A DNA stretch of 64,000 nucleotides, from NCBI GenBank assembly GCA_031411495.1, contig JANOBD010000127.1, forward strand, positions 1-64,000. The letters are read 5' to 3'. The DNA is from JANOBD01 sp031411495 (lineage in GTDB: Bacteria > Planctomycetota > Phycisphaerae > Tepidisphaerales > Tepidisphaeraceae). The position numbers and the translations under genes were made by a program. The notes beneath the pieces were generated by a model that saw nothing but the letters and a program-made list of their open reading frames with translations, searched no databases and was not told the origin of the DNA. Of the stretch, positions 43,794 through 53,606 are shown piece by piece (the stretch's first letter is position 1; every line of letters begins with the position of its first letter).

Positions 43794-45173
43794 GTGATCG
43801 CTGTCGTCACTGTTTCTCTTCTCCTGTTGCTCGGTGTGGCGCTGCGCGCGATCTTGACGCCCATCGCACGGGCCCGAATCCCGGCGAGCGTCGTCGCCGG
43901 CCTGCTCGGCTGTGGGATCGCACAATTGTTGCTGGCACTCGGATCGGAATGGACAGGCATCCGCGTCCGCTCAGTCCTGGGCGAATTCGGTTCCTGGGGC
44001 GACGTTCTCATCTCGCTGGTCTTCGCCGGGCTGCTCCTGGCACCGGAAGGCGAGTTGCGCGCTCGCTCGCGCGACGTCTGGCTTCAGGGTATCGTCGCGT
44101 GGATCATCATCCTCGGGCAGCTCGCGCTCGGCCTGTTCGCGTCGGCACTGTTGATCCGCCCGTTCTTCGACGTGCCCGCGCCGTTCGGGCAGTACATCGA
44201 GGTGACGATGGCCGGCGGCTTCGGATCGGCGAACGCGATGGCGACGCTCCTCTCCGGCGAGAGGTACCACTTCGCGCCGGCACGCGACCTGCTCGTCTTC
44301 GGCGCGACGGCCGGACTGCTTTGGGGCGTCGTCTCCGGCATCGTTCTTGCACGGCTCGGCCAATCGCTGGGCTGGACTTCGAAGGTGCCGTCGGATGAAA
44401 GCTCTGGCCAGAAATCATCTGCGGCAGCACAAGGCGAATCCGAAGCGCGATCTTCGTCGCTCGATTCGATTCTCTTCCAGTTCTGCCTGCTTGCGATCGC
44501 CCTCGGGATCGGTCTGGCGATGCAGTTCGCGGTCAAGTGGATCGCCGGGCGATTCGATGGGGTCCTTCACACACCCGACCATCGGTACGAGACCAGCTTC
44601 GGCAACCTGCCGCTCTTTTTCTTCGCGTTGGTCGGAGGTTGGTTGCTTCGCATTGCGCTCAAAGGCGTCGGGCTGTCTCGGGTGTTGGATCGCAAGATGA
44701 TCCACCGTCTCTGCGGCATCGCGATGGACGTGCTGATCGTCGCGTCGCTGGCGCGGATGTCGTTCGCGAAGGTGGCAGACTATTTCTGGCCGGTGACGCT
44801 GATGCTCGCGCTAGGCTCGATCTGGTCGGCGTTCTGTTTGATCTGGCTCTCGCCTCGGATTCTGCCACGGCGTTACTGGTTCGAACTGGGCTTGATCAAC
44901 TACGGTTTCAGCACGGCGGCGACGGCGCAGGGGATGATGTTTCTGAGGATCGTCGACCCGAAGCTCAAGAGCGGCGCCGCCGAAACCTACGCGCTGGGCG
45001 CGCCGCTGACGGCGCCGTTCATTGGCGGTGGGATGATCACGTTTCTGGTACTCCCCCCGGTAATCGACAAGTTCGGGTCGACCATGGTCGGGGGTATCGC
45101 GGGGGCGCTCATGATCGTCCTGTTTATTGTGGGATTGCGGCTGCGAACGACGAGCGAAACTTTCGGGAACTGA
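43794..45173 (+). CDS. GltS-like sodium/glutamate-type carrier
   Basis: 459 residues from a GTG at 43794 with AGGGAAG upstream. Ten or more membrane segments arranged as two halves (IPASVVAGLLGCGIAQLLLA; LPLFFFALVGGWLLRIALKG). The first half has the re-entrant, Gly-rich region MAGGFGSANAMATLL, which matches the ESS-family GGHGTA position but is not identical. A Ser/Ala/Gln-rich cytosolic loop (SSGQKSSAAAQGESEARSSS) links the halves. Likely a Na+-coupled carrier of an organic anion; substrate uncertain. Confidence 0.65.
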   Translation: MIAVVTVSLLLLLGVALRAILTPIARARIPASVVAGLLGCGIAQLLLALGSEWTGIRVRSVLGEFGSWGDVLISLVFAGLLLAPEGELRARSRDVWLQGIVAWIIILGQLALGLFASALLIRPFFDVPAPFGQYIEVTMAGGFGSANAMATLLSGERYHFAPARDLLVFGATAGLLWGVVSGIVLARLGQSLGWTSKVPSDESSGQKSSAAAQGESEARSSSLDSILFQFCLLAIALGIGLAMQFAVKWIAGRFDGVLHTPDHRYETSFGNLPLFFFALVGGWLLRIALKGVGLSRVLDRKMIHRLCGIAMDVLIVASLARMSFAKVADYFWPVTLMLALGSIWSAFCLIWLSPRILPRRYWFELGLINYGFSTAATAQGMMFLRIVDPKLKSGAAETYALGAPLTAPFIGGGMITFLVLPPVIDKFGSTMVGGIAGALMIVLFIVGLRLRTTSETFGN

Positions 45174-45421
45174 TCAAATCAGGTCGGAGCTGCAACCCCG
45201 CAGTTGTCGAGGTGTGATGAGAATCGGGACGTTGGATATGCACGGCGATCGATTTGCGGCACAATTGTGGCGGCACAGCAGCCACTCGTCGCCTCATTTT
45301 CGGTGGGGCGGTCGCGATGTGGGAGCGTGCCGGCGGAATAGTCGGATCCACATCTCGTAATTTCACTCTGGCTCGACACGGGAAACTGTCGATCCTCGAT
45401 CCTGGAAACTGTTGAACCCTC

Positions 45422-46864
45422 ATGCGCCCTGACTCGACCGTTATCGAACTCACGCCAGACCTTCCTGATCGAAGTGTTGCCGTGCTGCCGATCCTGGCTC
45501 ATTCGCACTGGGTCCAGCGGCTGCGCGTCCGATGGATCATTCTTGCGACGCTTTTGATCGGCGTGATCGCTTCGCCTTGGATCTACTACCCGCACGACTT
45601 CTGGAATTATTGGCTTGACTGGGAATACCAGACGCTGGGGCTCTATCCGTGGCGGCCGTATACGCGGGCATCGATCGTGTGCGACTATCCGCCGCTGCAA
45701 CTCTATCTACTCACCATTGCCGATGCGGTTCGTCTCGCGCTGGGCGTGACCAATGCGACCGGATTTGTGAACCTTTTGCTGATCAAGGGGCCTTGGATTC
45801 TCGCCTGGTCGGGCGGGTGTGGAATGGCCGCGTGGGCGGCGCGGTCGATCGACCCGCGTGCGGCTAGACCTGCGGCGCTTGCATGGGCGCTGGCGCTTCC
45901 GCTGTTCGTGAATGCCGCACTGTGGGGGCAGGCGGATGCGCTGCTGTCAATGTTGATCGCGTTTTCGGTCGCTCTGCTTTGGCGCGATCGGCTCAAATCC
46001 GCTTCGGCGATCTTCGGACTCGCATTATCGCTCAAGCTGCAGGCGATCTTCGCGCTGCCGGCGCTGGTGGTATACGCGTGGCGACGATGGAGCTTCAAGG
46101 CGGTGTGGGTGTCGGCCGTCGTCGCGCTGGGAACGGCGTTGCTGGCCGCACTGCCGATGATCGTTGCCGGCCACGGACGTGGCGTGATCCGCGCCTACGC
46201 GAACGCCGTCGATCTGTATCCGGTGCGTACAGTCGATGCGTTCAACATCTGGTTCGCCTACGATTACCCGCCGAGGCCCTTCGACGGTGCAAGAGTTTCT
46301 AAAATCACCGACTCGGCGCCGCTGTTTCATCACCTCTCGCGGCTCACGTGCAAGGAAGCAGCGCTGCTGATGCTGGCCGGCTGGGTCGGCGCGGTCTGCA
46401 TCGCCCTCTGGCGGAACCCGACGCGTGCACGTCTCGCCGCCGCTGCCGCGCTCTGCGTGCTCGGCACGTTTACGCTGTCGACACAGATGCACGACCGCTA
46501 CGGCCTGCCCGCGATCGGCCTGCTTGCCATGATCGCCTGGACCGGCCGGCGCGAAGCCGGAATCTTCGCCTGCGCCTCGATCTTCATCGGCGTGAACCAG
46601 CTCGCGGCACTCGTAAATAACTGGCTCTGGTGCTGGGGCCTGGAGCGACGCTGGATGATCGACACCTACAACGCGATCGGTCTCACAGTCTCGATCGTCA
46701 ACGTGCTGCTGCTGATCTACGCGGGTGCGTGGTTCCTGCGCGGCGGCTGGGCCGAGAATCGGCTCGTCGCTCTGCGCAGTCTCCGCTCGACCGCGGCGCG
46801 TTCGGAATCGATTCTGCCGTGGCTGTCGGCGTTGGTGCGTCGCGTGCGGTCGGCCGTAGAATAA
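45422..46864 (+). CDS. Multi-span GT-C-like glycosyltransferase
   Basis: 480 residues, about eleven membrane segments. An Asp-containing first loop (PHDFWNYWLDWEYQTLGLYP), the DYPPLQLYLL motif, and NAALWGQADALLS, as seen in polyprenyl-phosphate-sugar-dependent mannosyl- and glucosyltransferases (GT-C). Near the C-terminus, TQMHDRYGLPAIGLL holds another conserved HDRY pattern. It would transfer a sugar from a lipid-linked donor on the outer face of the inner membrane; acceptor unknown. Starts 248 bp after the carrier; next gene after 24 bp. Confidence 0.75.
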   Translation: MRPDSTVIELTPDLPDRSVAVLPILAHSHWVQRLRVRWIILATLLIGVIASPWIYYPHDFWNYWLDWEYQTLGLYPWRPYTRASIVCDYPPLQLYLLTIADAVRLALGVTNATGFVNLLLIKGPWILAWSGGCGMAAWAARSIDPRAARPAALAWALALPLFVNAALWGQADALLSMLIAFSVALLWRDRLKSASAIFGLALSLKLQAIFALPALVVYAWRRWSFKAVWVSAVVALGTALLAALPMIVAGHGRGVIRAYANAVDLYPVRTVDAFNIWFAYDYPPRPFDGARVSKITDSAPLFHHLSRLTCKEAALLMLAGWVGAVCIALWRNPTRARLAAAAALCVLGTFTLSTQMHDRYGLPAIGLLAMIAWTGRREAGIFACASIFIGVNQLAALVNNWLWCWGLERRWMIDTYNAIGLTVSIVNVLLLIYAGAWFLRGGWAENRLVALRSLRSTAARSESILPWLSALVRRVRSAVE

Positions 46865-46888
46865 GAGGCCGTAGAAAACGGAGCGCCA

Positions 46889-48046
46889 ATGCAGATTCGA
46901 TTGACGACCCTCATCGCGATGCTCGCGTTTACGATGGTCGCGCGTGCTGACTCAACGGCATTCGATTTCTCTGATGCGGATCGCGCAATCGCAGAGGCGA
47001 TCGCACAGAAGCAGTGCCCCGGCGCGGTGCTGCTGGTCGGCAAGGGTGACGAGATTCTCTATCTCGCATCGTTCGGGAACCGCGCGCTGCTTCCCGATGT
47101 CGTGCCGATGACGAATGACACGATCTTCGACCTCGCATCACTCTCGAAGTCCATTGGCTGCGCGACGTCCGTGCTCATCCTGGCCGATCGTGGGAAGATC
47201 GATTTGAAGAAGCCGGTTGCGACATACATTCCCGAGTTCGGCAGCAACGGGAAGGAGTCGATCACGGTGGAAGATCTGCTGCTGCATCGCGGCGGGCTGG
47301 TGCCGGACAATCCGCTGGCCGATTACATCGGCACGCGCGGTGAGATGATCACCAGGATCATGTCGCTCACGCCAAAGTGGAAACCGCGGACGCATTTTGC
47401 GTACAGCGACGTCGGCTTCGAGGTGCTGGGCGAGCTCGTGCAGCGGGTGGACGGCCGGCCGCTGGATCAGTTCGCGCACGAAGAGATCTTCGCGCCGCTG
47501 GGGATGACCGAGACGATGTATCGTCCGCCGGAGTCGTTGAAGACGCGCATCGCGCCGACTGAAAAGCGCGACGGCAAATGGATGGTCGGCGAAGTGCACG
47601 ACCCGCGCGCCTTCGCGCTCGGCGGCGTGGCGGGGCATGCCGGCCTCTTTTCGACTGCGACCGATATTTCCAAGTGGATCCGCATGATCAACGCCGGAGG
47701 TGTTCTCGAAGGTAAGCGGCTACTCAGCGAGGCGATCGTCAAGCAGATGCTCACGGTGCAAGCACTCCCGGACGGAACCGGCGCACGCGGCCTGGGCGTC
47801 GACATCGATTCCAGCTATTCCAGTTGTCGCGGCACACGCTTCCCGCGCGGCACCAGCTTCGGCCACACCGGCTGGACCGGCACGAGCTACTGGTCCGACC
47901 CGGCGAGCGGCGTGTATGTCATCCTGCTTTCCAATCGCGTCCATCCCTACGGGAAGGGCGACATGAAGGAAGTGCGATCGAAAGTCGCCACCGCGTGCGC
48001 CGAAGCGGTGCTCGGCCCATCGCCGACGACCTCTCCGACGCGATGA
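46889..48046 (+). CDS. Secreted serine beta-lactamase-fold hydrolase (class C/esterase type)
   Basis: 385 residues; GGAG lies 5 nt before the ATG and a signal peptide (TTLIAMLAFTMVARA) follows. Catalytic set: SxxK as SLSK in FDLASLSKSIG, YxN-type as YSD in HFAYSDVGFEVLG, and the third motif HTG in SFGHTGWTGTSYWSD. FALGGVAGHAGLFSTATDIS is typical of penicillin-binding-type esterases and beta-lactamase class C. More likely a peptidase or esterase acting on the cell wall than a resistance enzyme. The next gene lies 12 bp downstream. Confidence 0.88.
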   Translation: MQIRLTTLIAMLAFTMVARADSTAFDFSDADRAIAEAIAQKQCPGAVLLVGKGDEILYLASFGNRALLPDVVPMTNDTIFDLASLSKSIGCATSVLILADRGKIDLKKPVATYIPEFGSNGKESITVEDLLLHRGGLVPDNPLADYIGTRGEMITRIMSLTPKWKPRTHFAYSDVGFEVLGELVQRVDGRPLDQFAHEEIFAPLGMTETMYRPPESLKTRIAPTEKRDGKWMVGEVHDPRAFALGGVAGHAGLFSTATDISKWIRMINAGGVLEGKRLLSEAIVKQMLTVQALPDGTGARGLGVDIDSSYSSCRGTRFPRGTSFGHTGWTGTSYWSDPASGVYVILLSNRVHPYGKGDMKEVRSKVATACAEAVLGPSPTTSPTR

Positions 48047-48058
48047 GGTCACAACACC

Positions 48059-48304
48059 ATGTTGCAGGCCATCACCTCGTTTGAACTCGATGAAGAGTCG
48101 CATTGGCGCGCGGTCCTCACATGCGGCCATCGGCAGCACGTGCGACACGATCCGCCACTGATATCGCGGCCTTGGGTTCTGTCCGAGACCGGACGCAATG
48201 CGATGGTCGGCCGATGTCTCGATTGCCTGGAATGTGATCGCGAAGCGGCGAGTCCACTGAACCGTGAAGTCGATCCGGCCGCCGGGCCGGATGTCGACAC
48301 CTGA
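48059..48304 (+). CDS. DUF3565 small protein
   Basis: 81 residues. ITSFELDEESHWRAVLTCGH followed by RQHVRHDPPLISRPWV and a C-terminal CLDCLECD matches DUF3565, a short protein with a Cys/His set that could bind metal (CGH...HVRH...C-x-x-C). Function unknown. Starts 12 bp after the beta-lactamase-fold gene. Confidence 0.85.
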   Translation: MLQAITSFELDEESHWRAVLTCGHRQHVRHDPPLISRPWVLSETGRNAMVGRCLDCLECDREAASPLNREVDPAAGPDVDT

Positions 48305-48364
48305 GGATCGGTGCAGGGCACTGCCGTCATCGTGAACGAATCCCTTTTTCTTCGAGGCGGCACG

Positions 48365-48511
48365 ATGAAGAATCGGCGAAAACCTCGCGATTGCGATTTC
48401 TCTCGCGCTGGCGTCCTTTGCGAACGTGGCCGGGCCGACGGCGCGCGAGGTGATCGACCCGCTTCTCATCGTCGCGACGGAAACCTTCTCCTGATCAAGG
48501 ACAGTCTATGA
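48365..48511 (+). pseudogene. Possible frameshifted start of a small secreted protein
   Basis: An ATG at 48365 with GAGG before it opens a frame of unlikely composition. One nucleotide off, the same DNA reads NLAIAISLALASFANVAGP, a textbook signal peptide, and continues TAREVIDPLLIVATETFS to a stop at 48494. A one-base slip between the start and the signal peptide would explain both. No longer gene follows. Low confidence. Confidence 0.35.
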
Positions 48512-48636
48512 ACTGGCTGAAATCACTGTGTCTTGTGTTGACGACCTGCCGGCTCGCATCCGCGATCACGCTTCAGGATGTCATGGCCCAGCAGAGGCCT
48601 CTGGACGCACTGTACAGAAGAATGATTCACGAATGA
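48508..48636 (+). CDS. Possible 42-residue secreted peptide
   Basis: ATG at 48508 with AAGGA 8 nt before it, and an ATGA overlap with the preceding frame. The product begins MNWLKSLCLVLTTCRLASA, signal-like, then ITLQDVMAQQRPLDALYRRM. Too short to assign. It may be a real small protein or part of the same decayed locus. Confidence 0.3.
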   Translation: MNWLKSLCLVLTTCRLASAITLQDVMAQQRPLDALYRRMIHE

Positions 48637-48977
48637 TCAAGCACAAATGGATGTTCGCGTTTATGCCGTCCTAATCGGAATGGTGCCGATCGTGGATTTG
48701 CCGACCGGCCTGGCCAAAGCATCTCCCACATGCAAATGGCTTGAGATGCAACGAAGACGCAGAGATCGGTTTGAAAGGGCTCGCATTCGCAATTCGAGCC
48801 TAATTCGGTTGATTTCGGGCCGATTCTCGGGTTTTCTACAACGCCTTGACGACGCTCGCGTTAGTTTTGCCTCCGAACCTTGTCCTGCTCAAGGGACTTA
48901 CGGGCTCGGCAGCGCATCGCCGCGTGGCTTTGGGAATGCCCACCGGAAATCGAAATCGTTAACCAGGAGAGTCAGAG
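48637..48977. other. Gene-free stretch upstream of the metalloprotease
   Basis: 341 bp with no frame of protein-like composition; the promoter of the metalloprotease should lie here. I recognise no repeat or hairpin in it. Confidence 0.4.
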
Positions 48978-51779
48978 ATGAATCAGAATCGATCCGTTCG
49001 TCGGTGCCTCGTCGCCGCCGCGGCCACGGCCGTCTTCGCGCTATCGGGCGCGGCTTTGGCCCAGGCGCCCCAGCCGCAGGAGCCGGCCAAGCTTCCACCG
49101 TTTGCCGAAGTGACCAAAGATATGAAGCCGACCGCGTCCGGCGGCCTGTTTACGATCTACACGTATGATGCCAACGATCCGACGAAGGAGCCCAGCCGTA
49201 TCCTCGCCAGCATCCCCAAGGGATTGATTGGCAAGGACATGCTCTTGGCGACGAGCATTTCGCGTGGCGGCAACATGGGCTACCCCGCGGGGTCGGACCT
49301 GATTCGCTTCGAGATGGCGGGCAACAAAGTGCTCATCGCCGCCCCGAATGTGAGCCAGAAGCAGCAGGTCGGTCGCGCCATCACCAGCGCGGTCGAAGCC
49401 ACCTACACCGCCGGTTATCTCGCCGTGCTTCCAATTGTGAGCAAGACCGATGGCGGCGACATCGTCGTCGACATGACGTCGTTCTTTTCGTCTGCGGCGC
49501 GTTTTGCGGGCGTGCAGATGGATCCGCGTCGCGGCGGCGGGATGATGCTCCGCTACAGCGCCGTCAAGGCCTTCCCCGAAAACGTACTCGTCCAGACGGA
49601 GGTGATCGGCGCGAGCCCGGACGGCGGAACGAGCGTCGGCGTCGGCTACAGCTTCCGCATGCTGCCCGACCTGCAACACAGCGACTACAAGCCGCGCCTC
49701 GCAGATGAGCGCGTTGGTTACTTCCCGACCGTTCGGCAGGATTGGAACCTTCCGTACTCGGAACGAGAGAACATCGTCCGTTACATCAACCGCTGGAACC
49801 TGCAGAAGAAGGACCCGAGCCTCGAAGTCAGCCCGCCGGCCCAGCCGATCGTCTTCATCATCGAAAAGACCGTGCCGCTCCAGTGGCGACGATTCGTCAA
49901 GGAAGGCATCGAGGAGTGGAACAAGGCGTACGAAGCCGTCGGCATCACCAACGCCATTCAGGTCTATCAGCAGACCGATGACAACGAGTTCGCGAACATC
50001 GATCCGGAAGATGCCCGATACAACTTCTTCCGCTGGATCGTCACCGGCCGCGGCTTCGCGATGGGCCCCAGCCGTCCCGACCCGCGCACCGGCGAGATCC
50101 TCGACGCCGACATCATCTTTGATGACTCGATGGTTCGCGGCTATCTCCAGGATTTCGGCAACCTCTTCGGTGCGGAAGCGCTGTCGTGGCAGATGGGCCC
50201 GGAAGTCCTCCAGTTCCTGGAGAAGAACCCGAGCTTCATCCCCATGGGCATGACCGCCGACGATGTGAAGCAGACCAGCGCGCAGATGCGCAAGTATGCC
50301 GCACTCGCGATGGGCAACACGTCGCTGTTGAGCGACGAGCACGCGGCATCGACGTCGAACCTTCCGATCAGCACGCCGTTCGCATGCACGTATGCGCAGG
50401 GCATGCAGCACCAGATGCAGATGTTGAGCCTGCTCGGCGCCGCCAAGGGCGATGGCCGCAAAGTGCCGGAGCGACTCATCGGCGAAATGGTGCGCGACAT
50501 CACCAGCCACGAAGTCGGCCACACGCTCGGCCTGCGCCATAACTTCAAGGGCAGCACCTGGCTCTCCCCGGACGAAATCAAGAAACGCCGCGACGCCGGC
50601 GACGAGCCCACATTCGGCTCGACGATGGACTACAACGGACTGCTGCTCTACCCCGGCGACAAGATCGAAAACGTCAAGCACGTCACCAGCCCGGTTCTAG
50701 GACCCTACGACATGTGGGCCATCGAGTATGGCTACGGCGCGGACGACAAACCTGAATCCCTCGCCAAGATTGCCCAACGCTCCAACGAGCCGGGACTCGC
50801 CTACGCAACCGACGAAGACGTGATGGGCCTTTCATCCCCCGACCCGAAGGCCAATCGCTGGGACATGAGCACCGATCCGATCGTCTGGGCGGCCAACCAG
50901 TCGAAACTGGCGGACGAAATGCTCGGCACCTTCCAGACCTGGGCGGTCAAGCCGAGCGATCCCTCCTACTACCTGCGCAGCGCGTATCTCACACTGCTGT
51001 TCGACAAGACGCGCAACCTTTCGTACGTGGCACGTCTCGTCGGCGGGCAGGAGTTCAACCGCAACCGCATGGGCGACCCGAATGCCAGGCCGCCGCTTAC
51101 GCTCGTGTCGGCCGATGAACAACGCAAAGCGCTCGACACGCTCGCGAGCACGATCTTCTCCGACGATTTTCTCAAGATCGATCCGGAACTGATGAACAAG
51201 CTCGTGCCGCCGCGCAACTGGGACGAGCGATTCGGCGAGCCCGCCGCGCGCGTCGACTTCCCAATTCACCAGACGATACTCTCGCTTCAGTCGACGGCGC
51301 TGCTGACAATCACCAACCCGGTGATCTTGCAGCGCGCGTACGATGCCGAGCTCAAGACGACCGGCGATAACAAGTTCACCGCCGCGGAGTTGCTCACTCG
51401 CGGTCGGAAAATGGTCTGGGGAGAGTTCAAGGTCGATGGCGAAGGCTACACCGACGCCAAGCCGATGATCAGCTCAGTTCGGCGCAACCTGCAGAAGCAG
51501 TGGCTGAACAACATGATCGCGATCGCAAAGAGTCAGCCCGGCTCGCTGATGAGCGCGGACCTGCAGAGTACCGTTCGCTACAGCCTGCGCGAACTCGGCG
51601 AGAGTATCGCCTCGACGCTGAAGGCGGCGAAGACCGACACCGGAAGCAAGCTCGACCTCGCGAGCCGCGCACATCTGGCCGAAGCCAGAAGCCGGATCGA
51701 CCGCGTGCTCGAAGCGCCGGAGATCGACATGCAGCTCGGCACGGTCAATCTCATTCTTAGCGGGCAGGAGAAGCCATAA
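48978..51779 (+). CDS. Secreted zinc metalloprotease (HExxHxxGxxH)
   Basis: 933 residues; AGGAGAG precedes the ATG and a signal peptide (LVAAAATAVFALSGAALAQA) follows. The zinc motif is H511-E-V-G-H515-T-L-G-L-R-H521 in ITSHEVGHTLGLRHNFKGS, with a Met-turn candidate in TFGSTMDYNGLL, so it is a metzincin-like clan member. The surrounding architecture (N-terminal DUF5117-like region with KLPPFAEVTKDMK and RADLGLNVPLQ-like strands, a middle DUF4953-like region) fits the large secreted proteases common in planctomycetes and Bacteroidetes. Single gene with its own terminator. Confidence 0.9.
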   Translation: MNQNRSVRRCLVAAAATAVFALSGAALAQAPQPQEPAKLPPFAEVTKDMKPTASGGLFTIYTYDANDPTKEPSRILASIPKGLIGKDMLLATSISRGGNMGYPAGSDLIRFEMAGNKVLIAAPNVSQKQQVGRAITSAVEATYTAGYLAVLPIVSKTDGGDIVVDMTSFFSSAARFAGVQMDPRRGGGMMLRYSAVKAFPENVLVQTEVIGASPDGGTSVGVGYSFRMLPDLQHSDYKPRLADERVGYFPTVRQDWNLPYSERENIVRYINRWNLQKKDPSLEVSPPAQPIVFIIEKTVPLQWRRFVKEGIEEWNKAYEAVGITNAIQVYQQTDDNEFANIDPEDARYNFFRWIVTGRGFAMGPSRPDPRTGEILDADIIFDDSMVRGYLQDFGNLFGAEALSWQMGPEVLQFLEKNPSFIPMGMTADDVKQTSAQMRKYAALAMGNTSLLSDEHAASTSNLPISTPFACTYAQGMQHQMQMLSLLGAAKGDGRKVPERLIGEMVRDITSHEVGHTLGLRHNFKGSTWLSPDEIKKRRDAGDEPTFGSTMDYNGLLLYPGDKIENVKHVTSPVLGPYDMWAIEYGYGADDKPESLAKIAQRSNEPGLAYATDEDVMGLSSPDPKANRWDMSTDPIVWAANQSKLADEMLGTFQTWAVKPSDPSYYLRSAYLTLLFDKTRNLSYVARLVGGQEFNRNRMGDPNARPPLTLVSADEQRKALDTLASTIFSDDFLKIDPELMNKLVPPRNWDERFGEPAARVDFPIHQTILSLQSTALLTITNPVILQRAYDAELKTTGDNKFTAAELLTRGRKMVWGEFKVDGEGYTDAKPMISSVRRNLQKQWLNNMIAIAKSQPGSLMSADLQSTVRYSLRELGESIASTLKAAKTDTGSKLDLASRAHLAEARSRIDRVLEAPEIDMQLGTVNLILSGQEKP

Positions 51780-51813
51780 GCTCCGTCTCGCTGAAGTGAT
51801 TTTATTCTTGAAC

Positions 51814-51850
51814 GAGGTGAGCGGGAACCAGCCGCTCACCTCATCTTTTT
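51814..51850 (+). terminator. Rho-independent terminator after the metalloprotease
   Basis: GAGGTGAGCGG pairs perfectly with CCGCTCACCTC around a 7-nt loop, followed by ATCTTTTT. Ends 34 bp after the stop at 51779. Confidence 0.9.
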
Positions 51851-51961
51851 GCGCAGGCTGTTCCCATCGTAACCTTCTCTCTCTATCCAAACGCGATTTC
51901 GCCGCTCCTGCTCTGTGTGTCAGGCGGCCTGTGTGGTTAAATCCGAACCGGAGGAGGGGAG

Positions 51962-52621
51962 ATGATCGCAGCCGCTATCCGATTTCTGACCGGCGCCCAC
52001 GGCCGCTGGGCCGGCGTCGCACCGGTCGCATCGGACGACTCTTTGCCGCAGCGCGTCTACTACGCGAATCACCAGAGCAATCTCGATGCGCCCGTGATCT
52101 GGGCGTCGCTGCCGCCGCGGCTGCGCAGGCGTACGCGACCCGTCGCGGCGCAGGACTACTGGGATGCAAAGCCGCTCCGCCGGTTCATCAGCAAGCGCGT
52201 GTTTCGATGTGTCCTGATCGAGCGGAAGCGAGTCTCACGGAGCTGCAACCCGATGACCGCAATGGAAGGCGCGCTCTCCGCGGGCGACTCGCTCATCATC
52301 TTTCCCGAGGGCACGCGATCGCTGAACGACGACGGCGAAATGAACGAGTTCAAGCCCGGCATCTATCACCTGGCGAGAAAGTTCCCACACCTCCAGCTTG
52401 TGCCCGTCTATCTCGAAAACCTCAACCGCATCCTGCCCAAGGGCGAGATCCTGCCTGCGCCGATCCTTGCCGCCGTCACGTTCGGGCCGGCGCTGATGCT
52501 GGCGGAAGGCGAATCCAAGGCGAGCTTCCTCGCGCGCGCGAAGTCGGCGCTCGTTTCACTCGCTTCTCAAGACCCCGATCCGATGCGACGCCCGCGCCCG
52601 GAGGAGCCGAGCCATGCTTGA
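51962..52621 (+). CDS. plsC: 1-acyl-glycerol-3-phosphate acyltransferase (PlsC family)
   Basis: 219 residues; GGAGGAGGGG directly precedes the ATG. NHQSNLD (the NHx4D motif) and FPEGTRS are present, as is the downstream VPVYLEN block. It makes phosphatidic acid from lysophosphatidate and an acyl donor at the inner membrane. It overlaps the next gene by 8 bp, so phosphatidic acid is made and used within one transcript. Confidence 0.9.
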   Translation: MIAAAIRFLTGAHGRWAGVAPVASDDSLPQRVYYANHQSNLDAPVIWASLPPRLRRRTRPVAAQDYWDAKPLRRFISKRVFRCVLIERKRVSRSCNPMTAMEGALSAGDSLIIFPEGTRSLNDDGEMNEFKPGIYHLARKFPHLQLVPVYLENLNRILPKGEILPAPILAAVTFGPALMLAEGESKASFLARAKSALVSLASQDPDPMRRPRPEEPSHA

Positions 52622-53576
52622 TCGCGACTGCTGGCTCGTCCTCGGCGGCATCACCGGGCTGCTGACCCTCGCCTCGATCGTCTCGATCGTGCTGCGCCTC
52701 TTCGTTCGCGATCCCGGCAAGCGGCCGACCATCGAGAACCTGTTCGATCGCACGGTCTCCTGGTGGTTCATGGTTGCGCTGCTCACGCTGGCAATGTGGC
52801 TGGGCAAGTCGGCAACGCTCGTGCTGTTTGCCCTCATTTCGTTCCGCGCGCTGCGCGAGGTCGTCACGCTCGCCTATACGCGCTGCGGCGACCATCGCAC
52901 GCTTTTCTGGGCGTTTCTCATTGCCGTGCCGCTGCAATACGTGCTGATCGGCGTCGACTGGTACGGGCTGTTCATCGTGCTGCTGCCGGTGTGGGGATTC
53001 ATCTTCTTCTCGATCCGCAGTGCGCTGGCCGGCGACGTGACGCGATTTCACGAGCGCGCCGCGCGGGTATTCTGGGCGGTCATGATCTGCGTCTACTTCG
53101 TCAGCCATGCGCCCGGACTGCTCCTGCTCGATCTGCCGACCTCGGGCGCCAGCGCCCAGCCGATTGTCGTCGGCTACGGCGCGAAGCTGATGATCTTCCT
53201 GCTCGTCGTAGTGCAGCTGAGCGACGTCTTGCAGTACTGCTGGGGAAAGCCGTTCGGACGACACAAGGTCGTGCCCAGGCTGAGCCCGGGAAAGACCTGG
53301 GAAGGCTTGGTCGGCGGCGTATTGAGCGCCAGCGCGATCGGCGCCGGCCTTTCCTGGCTGACCCCCTTCACTTGGTGGCAGGCGGGGCTGCTCGCGTTCG
53401 AAGTCTGTCTGATGGGGTTCTTTGGCGGGTTGGTGATGAGCGCCATCAAGCGCGATGCCGGAGTCAAGGATTGGGGAACACTCATCCCCGGGCACGGCGG
53501 CGTGATGGACCGGATCGATTCACTGTCGTTCGCCGCGCCCGTGTTTTTTCACACGGTGCGGCATGTGTGGGGGTGA
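52614..53576 (+). CDS. cdsA: Phosphatidate cytidylyltransferase
   Basis: 320 residues with about eight membrane segments. The CdsA signature is at the C-terminus: SAIKRDAGVKDWGTLIPGHG followed by GVMDRIDSL. It turns phosphatidic acid and CTP into CDP-diacylglycerol, feeding the product of the overlapping plsC gene into phospholipid synthesis. An Asp-rich VQLSDVLQYCWGKPFGRHK block also fits. Confidence 0.95.
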   Translation: MLDRDCWLVLGGITGLLTLASIVSIVLRLFVRDPGKRPTIENLFDRTVSWWFMVALLTLAMWLGKSATLVLFALISFRALREVVTLAYTRCGDHRTLFWAFLIAVPLQYVLIGVDWYGLFIVLLPVWGFIFFSIRSALAGDVTRFHERAARVFWAVMICVYFVSHAPGLLLLDLPTSGASAQPIVVGYGAKLMIFLLVVVQLSDVLQYCWGKPFGRHKVVPRLSPGKTWEGLVGGVLSASAIGAGLSWLTPFTWWQAGLLAFEVCLMGFFGGLVMSAIKRDAGVKDWGTLIPGHGGVMDRIDSLSFAAPVFFHTVRHVWG

Positions 53577-53606
53577 GTATCAGTCCCTTTTTTGGAGGAT
53601 TCGTCC

